Positions 48,241 to 58,653 are shown, numbered from the stretch's first letter. The stretch: 64,000 bases of DNA from Massilia sp. 9I (GCF_902506415.1 NZ_LR733275.1:186001-250000); one strand, 5' to 3'. Made by a program: numbers and translations. Notes: generated from the sequence alone by a model not told the origin.

Positions 48241-48846
48241 ATGACCCTCATCAAGTTCATCGAAATCATGGCGATCCTGGTCGGCGCCTTCTCAGGCTTC
48301 ATCGAAGCGCGGCGCAAACGCATGGACCTGGTGGGCGTGTTCACGGTTGCCTTCATCGCGGCCTTCGGCGGCGGTACCCTGCGCGACATCCTGCTCGACC
48401 GCCGTCCGCTGTTCTGGGTGATCCACCAGGAGTACGCGATCCTGATCTTCGTGCTGGCCCTGGTCGCTTCGCCCCTGATCCGTACCCTGCGCCAGATCGT
48501 CTCCGAACGCCTGATCGTGATCGCCGATGCCGTCGGCCTGGGACTGTTCTCGATCGCCGGCACCTCGGCCGCGCTGGACGCCAACATGCCGCTTTTTATC
48601 GCCTCGATGATGGGAGTAATCACCGGAATCTTCGGCGGCGTCTTGCGCGACATCGTCTGCAACGAGGTGCCGATGGTCTTCCGCGACGGGAAGCCCTATG
48701 CGATCTGCGCCTTCCTCGGTAACTGGCTGTTCCTCCTGATGGGCATGTACGGTCTGGAGCACGACTTCGCGCTGTGGTCGAGCGCCCTCTTCATCAGCGG
48801 GCTGCGCCTGATCACCTGGAAGTTCGATCTGCGCATGGGCCGCTAG
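48241..48846 (+). CDS. TRIC-family (UPF0126) membrane channel
   Basis: A 201-residue inner-membrane protein with seven hydrophobic segments. Two inverted repeats each contain a glycine-rich motif: AAFGGGTLRDILLDRRPLFW and TGIFGGVLRDIVCNEVPMVF, the hallmark of prokaryotic TRIC cation channels, formerly UPF0126/YicG. The protein probably forms a trimeric monovalent cation channel. Its stop overlaps the stop of the convergent hybrid kinase gene by 3 bases. No clear functional tie to its neighbours. Confidence 0.88.
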   Translation: MTLIKFIEIMAILVGAFSGFIEARRKRMDLVGVFTVAFIAAFGGGTLRDILLDRRPLFWVIHQEYAILIFVLALVASPLIRTLRQIVSERLIVIADAVGLGLFSIAGTSAALDANMPLFIASMMGVITGIFGGVLRDIVCNEVPMVFRDGKPYAICAFLGNWLFLLMGMYGLEHDFALWSSALFISGLRLITWKFDLRMGR

Positions 48847-50498
48847 GCCCGCTGCGCCAGCAGGCGTGTCAGCGCCCGGCGCAGCTCTTCCTGCGTGTAG
48901 GGCTTCGCCAGCACGCTGATGTGCATCCCCTGCAGGCGCTCCGGCGCCACCACGTAGCCGCTGGCCAGCAGCACGGGCATGTGCGGGTACAGTGCACGCA
49001 CCTGGCGCGCCAGGCCGATGCCGTCCATCGGACCGGGCATGACCACATCGGAAAACACCAGATCGAAATCCCCGATGGTGTGTTGCAGGGCCTGCGCCGC
49101 GTCGCGCGCCAGGGTCGCCTCGCAACCGAGGTTGTCGAGCAGCTCGATGGTGGCCTCGGCCACTTCGGAGTCGTCCTCGACGTACAGCACGCGCATGCCT
49201 GCCACCAGCGGCGCCTCCAGCGCACCGTCGTCGCGCTCCGCGACCGCGTCGGCGGTGCTGCGCGGCAGCAGGATCGACACGGCCGTGCCCTCGGGCGAGG
49301 TATCGATCCAGGCCGTGCCGCCCGACTGGCGCGCGAATCCGTACACCTGGCTCAGGCCCAGGCCGGTGCCGGCGCCGACCGGCTTGGTGGTGAAGAAGGG
49401 ATCGAAAGCCTGGCGCGCCACCTCGGGCGGCATGCCGCTGCCGCTGTCGGCCACCCGCAGCCAGACGAAGTCGCCGCTGAGCTCCACGCCCGGCGCGTCT
49501 GGCGACGGCAGCACCAGGTTGCGCGCGTCGATGTGCAGCGTGCCGCCCTCCGGCATCGCGTCCTTTGCGTTGACCGCAAGATTGAGCAGCGCCACTTCGA
49601 GCTGGGTCGGGTCGGCCTCGGCCAGCCACAGGCCGGGTTCGACTTCCAGCGTGAGCGGGATCCGCTCGCGCACCGACTGCTGCAGCAGGTCCTGCATCTC
49701 GTGCAGCTGGCGCGCGACGTCGATTGCGCCGTCGGCCAGGGCCTGGCGCCGCCCGAAGGCGAGCAGCTGGTGCGTCAGCTTGGCGCCGCGCGAGGCGGCG
49801 CGCTGGATGGCGTGCAGGGCACGCTGGTAGCGCTCGCTGCCCGGCTCGACCAGCGGCAGCAGCGACGTCGATCCCTGGATCACCTGCAGCAGGTTGTTGA
49901 AATCGTGCGCCACGCCGCCCGTGAGGCGCCCGATCGCTTCCAGCTTGCGCGATTCGTTCAGGGCGCTTTCGACGCGCTTGCGGGTCTCCACCTCGGCATA
50001 CAGTTCGGCGGTGCGCTCCAGGACCCGCTGCTCCAGCAGGCCGGCCGCCGCCGTCAGGGTGTGCATCTGCTCGCGCACCGTGAATTGCCAGGCGCGCGCC
50101 CGGCACGCCGCGTCGAAGGCGGAACGCAGCACATAGGAGGAACCCGGCCGGCCCAGCACCGTGATATTGGCGAACTGGCGCAGGAAAGCCCACTGCATGT
50201 GCGCGCCGGCGCTGCCCGCTTGCGCGCTGAGCACGATCAGCGGCAGGTCCGACCACGCTGGCTGGGCCTGCAGGGCCGCGGCCAGGGGCGTGGCGTGCGT
50301 CTCCAGCGCATCGTCGGTCAGCAGCAGCACCCACACGCCAGGGTCGGCAGCCGCCGCCGCGAGCTGGGCGCCATCGGTACAGGGGCGCGCCTGCGCTCCC
50401 CACTCGCTCAGCAGTTCGGACAGGGCCGCTTCGTCGTAGCCGAATGGCGCACAGATCGCGACGACGACCTCGGCGCCAGGTTTGCGCGGATCAGTCAT
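48843..50498 (-). CDS. Hybrid sensor histidine kinase with C-terminal receiver
   Basis: A 551-residue cytoplasmic kinase without membrane segments. Residues 10-125 look like a degenerate receiver or signal-binding domain, 140-180 a coiled coil, then a HisKA box with H198 in GGVAHDFNNLLQV, an HATPase (AVNAKDAMPEGG, GTGLGLSQVYG) and a receiver with D484 in DLVFSDVVMPG. Its ATG overlaps the stop of the KaiC-like gene, so the two are translationally coupled. This KaiC-kinase pairing suggests that the ATPase supplies the input. The output partner is unknown. Confidence 0.88.
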   Translation of the reverse strand: MTDPRKPGAEVVVAICAPFGYDEAALSELLSEWGAQARPCTDGAQLAAAAADPGVWVLLLTDDALETHATPLAAALQAQPAWSDLPLIVLSAQAGSAGAHMQWAFLRQFANITVLGRPGSSYVLRSAFDAACRARAWQFTVREQMHTLTAAAGLLEQRVLERTAELYAEVETRKRVESALNESRKLEAIGRLTGGVAHDFNNLLQVIQGSTSLLPLVEPGSERYQRALHAIQRAASRGAKLTHQLLAFGRRQALADGAIDVARQLHEMQDLLQQSVRERIPLTLEVEPGLWLAEADPTQLEVALLNLAVNAKDAMPEGGTLHIDARNLVLPSPDAPGVELSGDFVWLRVADSGSGMPPEVARQAFDPFFTTKPVGAGTGLGLSQVYGFARQSGGTAWIDTSPEGTAVSILLPRSTADAVAERDDGALEAPLVAGMRVLYVEDDSEVAEATIELLDNLGCEATLARDAAQALQHTIGDFDLVFSDVVMPGPMDGIGLARQVRALYPHMPVLLASGYVVAPERLQGMHISVLAKPYTQEELRRALTRLLAQRA

Positions 50499-51973
50499 GG
50501 CGCGGCCGGCGGCGTCTCGGGGCCATCCGGCGTGAGCCGTGGCACACCGGTCAGCACGCCCTCGAGTCCTTCCAGTTGCGGACCGACGGCGACACCGTTG
50601 CTGGTCAGGGAAAACTCGCGGATGCTGGTTTCGTGGCGCCCGGGGCGCTTCTTGACGATCGAGATCGCCTTGCGCACGTCGCCTTCCGCTTCGAAGTAGC
50701 GCATCAGGATCACGGTGTCGCTGATGAAGGCGACGTCAAGCGGATCGCTCACGTCCTGCAGCAGGCCGCGCTGGCCGACGATCAGGATCGACAGCACGCC
50801 CTGGTTCGACAGATAGCTCAGCAGCTCGTGCATCTGCAGCATCAGCGCCTTTTCCTCGTGCATGGTCTCGAGGTAGGAGTTCAGGCTGTCGATGATGACC
50901 ACGGCCGCCTTCTGGTCCTCGACCTGGCGCCGCACCTTCCAGATGAATTCACCCGGCGAGATGCGCGAGGGATTGATGCGTTCCCAATAAATGGTGCCGT
51001 CATTGATGGCGTCGGCGGCGCGCATCGACAGGCCGTTGGCCCGGTCCAGCAGGGTTTCCCGGGTTTCGTCGAAGGCAAAGTAGGCGACGTGCTCATTGCG
51101 TTCGGCGGCCACGTTCGCGTATTGCAGCGCCAGCGAGGACTTGCCGACGCCGGTCGGGCCCAGGATCATGACCGCGGTGCCGCGCGCCAGTCCGCCGCCG
51201 AGCATCGTGTCGAGCGCCGGGATGTTGCTCGTGATCGTGTCGCGCGTGCGCTCGCCCTTGTGTTCATCGGCGATCAGGCTGGGGAACACGAAGACTTCGC
51301 GCTCGGTGATGGCGAAATCGTGCCAGCCGCTCTGGAACTCGGCGCCACGCATCTTGACCACCCGCATGCGCCGGCGGGCGGCGCCGAACTCGCGTTCGCG
51401 CTGTTCCAGCGTGATCACGCCGTGCACCGTCCCCTGCAGGTCGTATTGGCGAGGTTCGTCGGTCAGATCGTCCATCAGCAGCGTGGTGCAGTTCGGCTGC
51501 TGGAGCAGGAAGCGCTTGAGCGCCACGATCTGGCGGCGATAGCGCATCGGGTCGTCGGCCACCATGCGCAATTCGGACATCGAATCGATCACGACGCGCG
51601 CAGGCGCGGCTTCCCGCACCGCCTCGGTAATCGCTGCGATGGTCTGGCCGAGTTCCACTTCGGATGGAAACAGGACGCTTTGCTGGCGACCCGGCTCGAC
51701 TTCGGAGGGCACGACTTCGCGCAGCACGACGCCGTCCAGCGACCAGAGATGGCTGAATGCGGTGGCGCGCAGTTCTTCCACCGTTTCGGACAGCGAGACG
51801 TACAGGCACTTCTCGCCCTTTTCCGCACCATCGATCAGGAAGCGCAGGCCAAGCGTGGTCTTGCCGGAACCGGGCCGGCCTTCGATCAGGTGGATGCGTT
51901 GCTTGGGCAATCCGCCGCGCAGGACCATGTCAAGCTCGGGGATGCCGGTATGGATTTTTTCCAGGTCGCTCAT
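50495..51973 (-). CDS. KaiC-like double-domain ATPase
   Basis: A 492-residue cytoplasmic ATPase with two RecA-like KaiC domains. Walker A loops are GRPGSGKTT (32-40) and GPTGVGKSS (272-280). The catalytic acidic pairs of KaiC read S62-E63 in the first domain and D302-E303 in the second, both different from the Glu-Glu of cyanobacterial KaiC. No kaiA or kaiB is adjacent. It is the first gene of an operon with a hybrid histidine kinase and is preceded by a 10-bp inverted repeat. Proteins of this group probably regulate signalling or stress adaptation rather than a full clock. Confidence 0.88.
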   Translation of the reverse strand: MSDLEKIHTGIPELDMVLRGGLPKQRIHLIEGRPGSGKTTLGLRFLIDGAEKGEKCLYVSLSETVEELRATAFSHLWSLDGVVLREVVPSEVEPGRQQSVLFPSEVELGQTIAAITEAVREAAPARVVIDSMSELRMVADDPMRYRRQIVALKRFLLQQPNCTTLLMDDLTDEPRQYDLQGTVHGVITLEQREREFGAARRRMRVVKMRGAEFQSGWHDFAITEREVFVFPSLIADEHKGERTRDTITSNIPALDTMLGGGLARGTAVMILGPTGVGKSSLALQYANVAAERNEHVAYFAFDETRETLLDRANGLSMRAADAINDGTIYWERINPSRISPGEFIWKVRRQVEDQKAAVVIIDSLNSYLETMHEEKALMLQMHELLSYLSNQGVLSILIVGQRGLLQDVSDPLDVAFISDTVILMRYFEAEGDVRKAISIVKKRPGRHETSIREFSLTSNGVAVGPQLEGLEGVLTGVPRLTPDGPETPPAAP

Positions 51974-51998
51974 GTTCTTCTTTCTTGAGAGCTACAAC

Positions 51999-52030
51999 AC
52001 GTTTAATATCATTTTGACATTATTAAACGT
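51999..52030. promoter_or_regulatory. Inverted repeat upstream of the KaiC-like operon
   Basis: ACGTTTAATA (51999-52008) and TATTAAACGT (52021-52030) are exact inverted repeats with a 12-base spacer, 26 bases before the KaiC-like start. The AT-rich site contrasts with its GC-rich surroundings and likely binds a dimeric regulator at or near the promoter. Confidence 0.6.
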
Positions 52031-52152
52031 ATAATAACTGGCTCAGCCGTCGTCCGATTTGGGACGCCGGCTAGTCTTCAAGCAAGAATAGACCTACAAC
52101 GGATGAGCTTGGAAAGCGTCGCGGGGCCCTGCCGCGACCTGGAGACGGCGCC

Positions 52153-52503
<351 letters not shown>

Positions 52504-52512
52504 CTAAACAGG

Positions 52513-54561
52513 TTAGTCAGGAATATTGTTGAGATCGTCCATCCACACCGTGGCTTCGGAATCCGACGGCGCACGCCAGTCGCCGCGCGGGGACAGCGAG
52601 CCGCCGTTGCCGACCTTCGGCCCGTTCGGCACGCAGGTGCGCTTGAACTGGCTGGTCTTGAAGAAGCGCCACAGGAAGATGCCCAGGTTCTTCTTGATCG
52701 CAGCGAGCTCGTACTGGTTGCGCACGCTGGCCGCATTCGGCCACCGGCCCTGCTCGCGGTCGTGCCAGGCGCTCCAGGAAAGGAAGGCTACCTTGCTCGG
52801 CTTGAAACCATAGCGCAGCGTGTAGTACAGGTTGAAGTCCTGCAGCTCGTAGGGCCCGATGGTGTTCTCGGTGATCTGGGCCGGTTGGCCAGCCTTGTCG
52901 CCACCCGGCACCAGCTCGGGGCTGATCTCGGTGTCGAGGATCTTGAGCAGCACCTCCGCGCCATTTTCCACCACGGCGCCGGTTTCGGCCACCCAGCGCA
53001 CCAGGTAGGAAATCAGGGTCTTCGGCACGCTGGCGTTGACGTTGTAGTGCGACATGTGGTCGCCCACGCCATAGGTACACCAGCCCAGCGCCAGCTCGGA
53101 CAGGTCGCCGGTGCCGATCACGATCGCATTGTGGAAGTTCGCCAGCCGGAACAGGTGGTTGGTGCGCTCGCCCGCCTGCACGTTCTCGAAGGTGATGTCG
53201 TACTCCGCCTTGCCTTCGCTATAGGGGTGGCCGAGGTCCTTGAGCATCTGGATGCAGCTCGGGCGGATGTCGATCAGCTGGGCGTTGCAGCCGACCACCG
53301 CCATCAGGTCGTTGGCCTGCTGGAGCGTGCGTTCGCTGGTGGCGAAGCCGGGCATCGTATAGGCAAGAATGTTGGTGCGCGGCAGGCCGAGACGGTCCAT
53401 GGCCTTAGCGCAGACCAGCAGCGCATGGGTCGAATCGAGGCCGCCGGAGACGCCGATCACGACCTTCTTGATACCGGTGCTGGATAAACGCTGGATCAGG
53501 GCCTGGACCTGGATGTTGTAGACCTCGGTGCAGCGCTCGTCGCGCCGCGCCTGGTCGGCCGGCACGTAGGGGAAGCGTTCGACCGTGCGCGCCAAGGGCA
53601 TGTCGCGCTCGAGCGGCAGGTCCAGACTGAACTGCACGAGGCGGAATTTCGCCACCTCGTCCGCATGGCGGCGCACCGACTGCGCGAAGGTGGTCGCGTG
53701 CATGCGCTCGTTCGACAGGCGGTCGAGATCGACGTCGGCATAGATGACGTGCGAATCGTCGCTGAAGCGCGCCGACTCGGCCAGCAGCTCGCCCTTTTCG
53801 TAGATCAGCGACTGGCCGTCCCAGGCCATGTCGTTGGTCGATTCGCCGCGGCCGGCCGAGGTGTACAGATAGGCCGCGAGGCAGCGCGCCGACTGCTGGC
53901 TGACCAGCTGGTGGCGGTAGCCGCTCTTGCCCACCACGACGTTCGAGGCCGACAGGTTGACCAGCACCGTGGCGCCGGCCATCGCAGCAAACGAGGACGG
54001 CGGAATCGGCACCCAGACGTCTTCGCAGATCTCGACGTGGAAGCGCAGCAGTGGCAGGTTCTCGATCTCGAACAGCAGCTCGGGCCCGAAGGGCACGGTG
54101 GCGCCGAACAGGTCGATCTGGTCGACCGCCGCGCAATCCGCCGCACTGAACTGCCGGGATTCGTAAAACTCGCCATAATTAGGCAGGAAACTCTTGGGCA
54201 CCACGCCCAGCACGCGGCCACCCGCGACCACGGCGGCGCAATTGAAGAGCATGTGGTTGACCTTCAACGGCAGCCCGACGACCAGCGCCACCGGCAGGGC
54301 TTTGGAGGCCTCGATGATCTTCGCCAGGCCATCGAGGCAGGCGTCGAGCAGCGCGCGCTGGTGAAACAGGTCGTCGCAGCTGTAGGCGGACAGGCCCAGC
54401 TCAGGGAAGGCAACCAGCACGGCGCCTTCGTCGGCGGCCTGGCGCGCCAGGGTGAGCGTCTGTTCGACGTTGAAGCCGGGGTCGGCGATGCGCACGCGCG
54501 GGATCGCCACCGCGACGCGGGCAAAGTGGTGCGTGTAGAGATTGAAGAATTGCTTGTTCAT
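52513..54561 (-). CDS. nadE: Glutamine-dependent NAD+ synthetase
   Basis: A 682-residue cytoplasmic enzyme making NAD+ from nicotinate adenine dinucleotide with glutamine as nitrogen donor. The N-terminal nitrilase-type glutaminase has the triad E54 ([10 protein letters not shown]), K123 ([13 protein letters not shown]) and C179 (VEICEDVW). The synthetase domain has the pyrophosphate loop [14 protein letters not shown]. The frame extends to 55125 but ATG 54561 matches the known N terminus. It is co-transcribed with glnB and divergent from the DUF482 gene. Confidence 0.95.
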   Translation of the reverse strand: MNKQFFNLYTHHFARVAVAIPRVRIADPGFNVEQTLTLARQAADEGAVLVAFPELGLSAYSCDDLFHQRALLDACLDGLAKIIEASKALPVALVVGLPLKVNHMLFNCAAVVAGGRVLGVVPKSFLPNYGEFYESRQFSAADCAAVDQIDLFGATVPFGPELLFEIENLPLLRFHVEICEDVWVPIPPSSFAAMAGATVLVNLSASNVVVGKSGYRHQLVSQQSARCLAAYLYTSAGRGESTNDMAWDGQSLIYEKGELLAESARFSDDSHVIYADVDLDRLSNERMHATTFAQSVRRHADEVAKFRLVQFSLDLPLERDMPLARTVERFPYVPADQARRDERCTEVYNIQVQALIQRLSSTGIKKVVIGVSGGLDSTHALLVCAKAMDRLGLPRTNILAYTMPGFATSERTLQQANDLMAVVGCNAQLIDIRPSCIQMLKDLGHPYSEGKAEYDITFENVQAGERTNHLFRLANFHNAIVIGTGDLSELALGWCTYGVGDHMSHYNVNASVPKTLISYLVRWVAETGAVVENGAEVLLKILDTEISPELVPGGDKAGQPAQITENTIGPYELQDFNLYYTLRYGFKPSKVAFLSWSAWHDREQGRWPNAASVRNQYELAAIKKNLGIFLWRFFKTSQFKRTCVPNGPKVGNGGSLSPRGDWRAPSDSEATVWMDDLNNIPD

Positions 54562-54612
54562 TGGTGAGACTCTCGCAAAGTCGTCGCTCATCAATTCGTT
54601 AGGGACGTCATT

Positions 54613-55752
54613 TTGAATTATCGCACGCATATCGTTTCTTCCTTGTCCGAGATCGGCCAGGAGCAGTGGGACACACTGGTCGCGGCGCAGGACAATCCGA
54701 ATCCCTTCCTGTCCTACGCTTTCCTGCACGCGCTGCACGAATCCGGCAGCGCGGCTCCGGAGTCCGGCTGGCAGCCGCAGTACATCGCCCTGTTCGACGG
54801 CGAACGGCTGGCGGCCGCCCTGCCCCTCTACGTCAAGGGGCACTCCTACGGCGAGTACGTGTTCGACTGGGCCTGGGCCGATGCTTACCACCGGCATGGC
54901 CTCGAGTACTACCCGAAGCTCCTGTCCGCGATTCCGTTCACGCCGGTGGCCGGGCCGCGCCTGATGGCGCTCGACGACGCAGCGCGCGCGGCGCTGGTCG
55001 ACGTGCTGGTGGCCACCCAGGGCGCGACCGAGGTCTCGTCCACCCACATCCTGTTCCCGCCCGAGGAGCAGGCGCGCCAGCTGGAGGACGCCGGCTTCAT
55101 GCTGCGCAGCGGCGTCCAGTTCCACTGGCTGAACGGGGGCTACGCCACGTTTGAAGATTTCCTGGCCACGCTGGAGCAGAAGAAGCGCAAGAACATCCGC
55201 GCCGAGCGGAGGAAAGTGCGCGAGGCCGGCGTGCTACTCCGGCGCGTGCGCGGGCGCGACGCCACGGACGCGGACTGGGTGCTGTTCAACCGCTGCTACC
55301 GTCATACCTACAAGGCGCATTACTCGACGCCCTACCTGAACCTGGATTTTTTCCGCCGCATCGGCGCGGCCATGCCGGACAACATCCTGCTGGTGATCGC
55401 TTCGCGCGAGGGCCGGGACATCGCTGCCTCGCTGGTGATCCACAACGAGACCACGCTGTTCGGGCGCTACTGGGGCGAGCTGGAACACGTGCCCTGTCTG
55501 CATTTCGAGGCGGCCTATTACCAGCCGCTGGAGTTCTGCATCGAACAGGGCATTCAGGCCTTCGAGGGCGGAGCCCAGGGAGAACACAAGATGGCGCGCG
55601 GCTTCCTGCCGATCCGCACCTGGTCGGCGCACTGGCTGGCGCATCCCTCCTTCGCCGATGCGATCGAGCGCTTCCTTGAGCGCGAAAAGGGCGGGATCGA
55701 TGACTACATGGACGAACTGAACGAGCGCAATCCCTTCCGCGCAGGGCGCTGA
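54613..55752 (+). CDS. DUF482 / FemAB-like GNAT-superfamily protein
   Basis: A 379-residue cytoplasmic protein of the DUF482 group, related to FemAB and GNAT acyltransferases. Characteristic segments are [18 protein letters not shown] near the start, AGPRLMAL, the basic [14 protein letters not shown] run and the C-terminal [19 protein letters not shown] at 54613 is the start, with AGGGA 7 bases ahead. The substrate is unknown; family members have been linked to peptidyl or amino-acyl transfer. Divergent from nadE over only 51 bases. Confidence 0.8.
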   Translation: MNYRTHIVSSLSEIGQEQWDTLVAAQDNPNPFLSYAFLHALHESGSAAPESGWQPQYIALFDGERLAAALPLYVKGHSYGEYVFDWAWADAYHRHGLEYYPKLLSAIPFTPVAGPRLMALDDAARAALVDVLVATQGATEVSSTHILFPPEEQARQLEDAGFMLRSGVQFHWLNGGYATFEDFLATLEQKKRKNIRAERRKVREAGVLLRRVRGRDATDADWVLFNRCYRHTYKAHYSTPYLNLDFFRRIGAAMPDNILLVIASREGRDIAASLVIHNETTLFGRYWGELEHVPCLHFEAAYYQPLEFCIEQGIQAFEGGAQGEHKMARGFLPIRTWSAHWLAHPSFADAIERFLEREKGGIDDYMDELNERNPFRAGR

Positions 55753-55834
55753 GCGAATGTGAAAATGCATGCATTTTCGGCGCCACTGTGCGTGCTATCG
55801 TCGCTGTCTCTCATCGATAACGACGGATGCGCCC

Positions 55835-56902
55835 ATGAAGCGACTGGCCTTGATGCTGTATTTCCCCCTTGCCGTGATGGCGGCGCCGGATGCGCCGGAG
55901 CCGCTGGCGCAGTCGCTCGACCGCATCATCGCCGCCCGTTTCAAGCCGGAGCTGCCGGGCGTCGCCGCCCTGGTCGTCAAGGATGGCCGCCCAATACTGC
56001 GCAAGGCCTACGGTATGGCGAATGTCGAACTGGGCGTGAAGCTAGAGCCCGAGCATGTGTTCCGCATCGGCTCGACCACCAAGCTGTTCACGGCAACCGC
56101 CATCATGCTGCTGGTCGACGAAGGCAAGATTGCCCTGGATGCGCCCGTCAAGCGTTACCTAGCAGACGCGCCGCCCCAGTGGGACAAGGTCACGATCGAG
56201 CACCTCTTGAGCCATACCAGCGGCATCCCCAACCTGTCGATGGACTCGGGCTATTGGCGCACCACCGCGCGCCTCGAACATACGCTGGAAGAACTGATCG
56301 AGCCGGTACGCAGCCGCCCGCTCGACGACGCGCCGGGGACCAAATTCAGCTATAACAATACCGGCTACAACCTGCTCGGCATGGTGATCGAAAAGGTGTC
56401 GGGCGACGAGTATTTCGCTTTCCTCGAGCGTCGCATCAGCAAGCCGCTGGGACTCGCGCACACGCGCGAAGGCAGCGACAAGCGGGTGATTCCGGGCCTG
56501 GTGACAGGCTACCGCGGCGGACCGGCGCCGGCATTCATCCTTGCGTCGAGCAACCTGAGCGCCGCCGGGGGCCTGGTCAGCACGGTCGACGACCTGGCTG
56601 CTTTCATGCTCGCGCTGGAGGCCGGGAAGATCGTGTCGCCTGCCGGCGTGAAGCGCATGAACGCGAGCTACGTCCTGCCGAACGGGAAAGAGACGGGCTA
56701 CGGGCTCGGAACCTGGGTGCGCCAGGTGAACGGCAAGCACCTGGTCGGGCACGGCGGCTACATCTTCAACTTCTACAGCCAGCTCGAGATGGATGTCGAC
56801 TCAGGCATCGTGGCCGTCACTCTGCACAACGGCGACAAATTCGGCGGCGACAACGAGGTGCTGAGCAAGGAGCTGATCTCCGCCGTACAGGCCGGGCGCT
56901 AG
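55835..56902 (+). CDS. Serine hydrolase of the class C beta-lactamase family
   Basis: A 355-residue exported penicillin-binding-fold hydrolase. The signal peptide is short (ALMLYFPLAVMA). The catalytic set is S80-x-x-K83 (IGSTTKLFT), Y173-N-N175 (SYNNTGYN) and a late GHGG. These motifs define the broad EstB/AmpC-like family, which includes esterases and D-aminopeptidases, so resistance should not be assumed. Its stop overlaps that of the convergent GNAT gene by 4 bases. Frames starting upstream of 55835 lack a signal peptide at the right place. Confidence 0.82.
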   Translation: MKRLALMLYFPLAVMAAPDAPEPLAQSLDRIIAARFKPELPGVAALVVKDGRPILRKAYGMANVELGVKLEPEHVFRIGSTTKLFTATAIMLLVDEGKIALDAPVKRYLADAPPQWDKVTIEHLLSHTSGIPNLSMDSGYWRTTARLEHTLEELIEPVRSRPLDDAPGTKFSYNNTGYNLLGMVIEKVSGDEYFAFLERRISKPLGLAHTREGSDKRVIPGLVTGYRGGPAPAFILASSNLSAAGGLVSTVDDLAAFMLALEAGKIVSPAGVKRMNASYVLPNGKETGYGLGTWVRQVNGKHLVGHGGYIFNFYSQLEMDVDSGIVAVTLHNGDKFGGDNEVLSKELISAVQAGR

Positions 56903-57417
56903 GAGAGCCGCTCCAGCGCGGCCTGGAAACCCGCCTGCGGCAGCATGTAACGGCCATAGGGCACGCCGCGGATCGGGTCGAGATCGCAGTCGCGTGTGAA
57001 GCCGATCCCGGTGTACATGCGCAGCGCCGAGGCCATGATGGGACTGGTGTGCAGGCCGATCGCCGGCGCGCCGTCGCGCATGGCCGCGCGCAGGCAGGCG
57101 GCGACCAGTTGGCGTCCGACACCGTGGCCGCGGTAGCCGGGCGCGACCACCAGCATGCGGATTACCGACCACTCTTGCGGGAAGATCGCGCTGCGCGGGC
57201 TGCCGGGACCGACATGCACCACCGCCCCGGCGATGTCTCCGTCGACCTCGGCCACCAGGAGTTCCGCCACTTCGGACAGGTCGGCCATGCGCCCGATCCC
57301 CTCGTTGAAGGACGGCCAGTCCTGGTAATGGTGTTCGTACTGCGCAAAGGCCGCCTGCGCCACGCGGTTCACGGCGTCGCGATCACTGGGTACGAAGGGG
57401 CGCAGGACGGTTTGCAC
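56899..57417 (-). CDS. GNAT-family N-acetyltransferase
   Basis: A 172-residue cytoplasmic acetyltransferase. The acetyl-CoA signature is VIRMLVVAPGYRGHGVGRQLV, whose core is the RGHGVG loop, followed by the helix AACLRAAMRDG and GFTRDCDLD. It starts with GTG at 57417 with AAGGAG 10 bases ahead. The acceptor is unknown; the fold is used on small amines, antibiotics and protein N termini. It lies between the convergent beta-lactamase-like gene and a tiny membrane protein gene. Confidence 0.82.
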   Translation of the reverse strand: MQTVLRPFVPSDRDAVNRVAQAAFAQYEHHYQDWPSFNEGIGRMADLSEVAELLVAEVDGDIAGAVVHVGPGSPRSAIFPQEWSVIRMLVVAPGYRGHGVGRQLVAACLRAAMRDGAPAIGLHTSPIMASALRMYTGIGFTRDCDLDPIRGVPYGRYMLPQAGFQAALERLS

Positions 57418-57527
57418 GGGGGTGGATCTCCTTCAGGATCGGGGGTGAACTGTGTAAATGTGTGTACTTTCAGGGGCTGCGAGCCGCTAGAATCCTCGCT
57501 CCCATCACCATATAGCGCAGCACTGAC

Positions 57528-57695
57528 ATGAGCGAAACCATCGGCTATATCCTCGAATTCACAGGCCTCGTACTCCTCGTCCTCGGCTACCGCAAGTCCA
57601 ACCGCAACCTGATGCTGGCGGCCGCGCTCTGCCTGTGGTTCGGCGGCGGCATCAGCGATTTCGTCCGAGGCTTCCTGCATGGCGTGGGTGTCTGA
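57528..57695 (+). CDS. Small two-helix membrane protein
   Basis: A 55-residue frame, MSETIGYILEFTGLVLLVLG at its start, with two hydrophobic stretches (about 6-20 and 28-42) separated by a basic YRKSNRN turn. The composition and clear ATG suggest a real small inner-membrane protein, although no strong ribosome site is seen. No family recognised. It lies 85 bases upstream of the DUF3626 gene on the same strand. Confidence 0.5.
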   Translation: MSETIGYILEFTGLVLLVLGYRKSNRNLMLAAALCLWFGGGISDFVRGFLHGVGV

Positions 57696-57780
57696 ACCAT
57701 CAAGGCCGTGGCAATGGTAGGATCGGCAGCAAGCAGTATAGCCAGATTGATCCGCCGCTTCACTACCGAACCCACGACCG

Positions 57781-58653
57781 ATGCCTTCCTGGACGCCAGC
57801 ACCCGACTCTTGCGAGGCACGCGCCCTCGCCCATGTGCGCCGCGCGAGCACGGGCGGGTCGCTCGACCCCAGCCTGCGCATTACGCTGAACTTCCATCCG
57901 GACCGCCTGTACGGCGGCCTGCCGATCCTCCAGGTACTGGCCGCGCAAGGCATTTACCGCTCGCAGTTCGAGACCGGCACCAGCAATGGCGGTTTGACCG
58001 CCCACCCTGGCGGTGATCGCTGGCGCTGGGAGAGCCGCATGTTCGCCGGCGCTTATGATGACGCTAGACCGGAGCAAAGGCCCAAGTACGGCGCCCTGAA
58101 CCACCTGAATCGGGCCACCGGCGCCTCGCCCCGTTTCGGCTCCGCCCATTTCCGGCTGCGTCCCGAGATCCTGGAGCGCAGCAGCTTCTGCTATCCGGAC
58201 AGCGTGTTCGCGCCGCTGCACTTCGGCGTGCATGACCGCTGCGACCTGTCCGCACGCGCACGCGCCGACGACCGCGACCGGCTTGACGACTACATCGAAG
58301 CGCAGGTGCATGGCCCCTTGCGCCTGGCGGACGATGTCGAGGCCCTGGTGCTGGATCCCTGCTACCGCGGCACGCAGGTCGAGTTGCTCGCCCGGCGCCT
58401 GCCCTGTGCGCTCGAATGGCATCCCGGTTTCCGCCTGCCGCTGGAGATCCTGCGCCGGCATGCCGACTACCGCGGCCAGGAGATCGTCGATCTCGGCGCG
58501 CAGCTGGGGCGCGAGGGCTGGCTCGATCCGGCATGCCTCGGACATGCGGCCGCCAGCGGGCGCCACGATCCGCAGCAGCTGAAGAAGGTCTGGCACATCC
58601 TCGCCAGGTTCGGCGACCTGTCGGCCTTCGACATGGCTGGAACGTGTCGATGA
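57781..58653 (+). CDS. DUF3626-family protein
   Basis: A 290-residue cytoplasmic protein recognised as DUF3626 by the ITLNFHPDR segment, IYRSQFETGTSNGGLTAHPG (a block of 20 around the conserved NGGLTAHPGGDRWRWE) and FGSAHFRLRP. Many polar, conserved histidine, aspartate and arginine residues suggest an enzyme, but no activity is known to me. ATG 57781 is the first in frame; the start is uncertain. Its stop overlaps the next ATG, so it is coupled to the DUF6438 gene. Confidence 0.75.
   Translation: MPSWTPAPDSCEARALAHVRRASTGGSLDPSLRITLNFHPDRLYGGLPILQVLAAQGIYRSQFETGTSNGGLTAHPGGDRWRWESRMFAGAYDDARPEQRPKYGALNHLNRATGASPRFGSAHFRLRPEILERSSFCYPDSVFAPLHFGVHDRCDLSARARADDRDRLDDYIEAQVHGPLRLADDVEALVLDPCYRGTQVELLARRLPCALEWHPGFRLPLEILRRHADYRGQEIVDLGAQLGREGWLDPACLGHAAASGRHDPQQLKKVWHILARFGDLSAFDMAGTCR

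Noticed and set aside
55835..56902. Reading the serine hydrolase as an antibiotic resistance gene
   Set aside because: The SxxK and YxN motifs are shared with many esterases and peptidases; nothing specific for beta-lactam hydrolysis can be seen.
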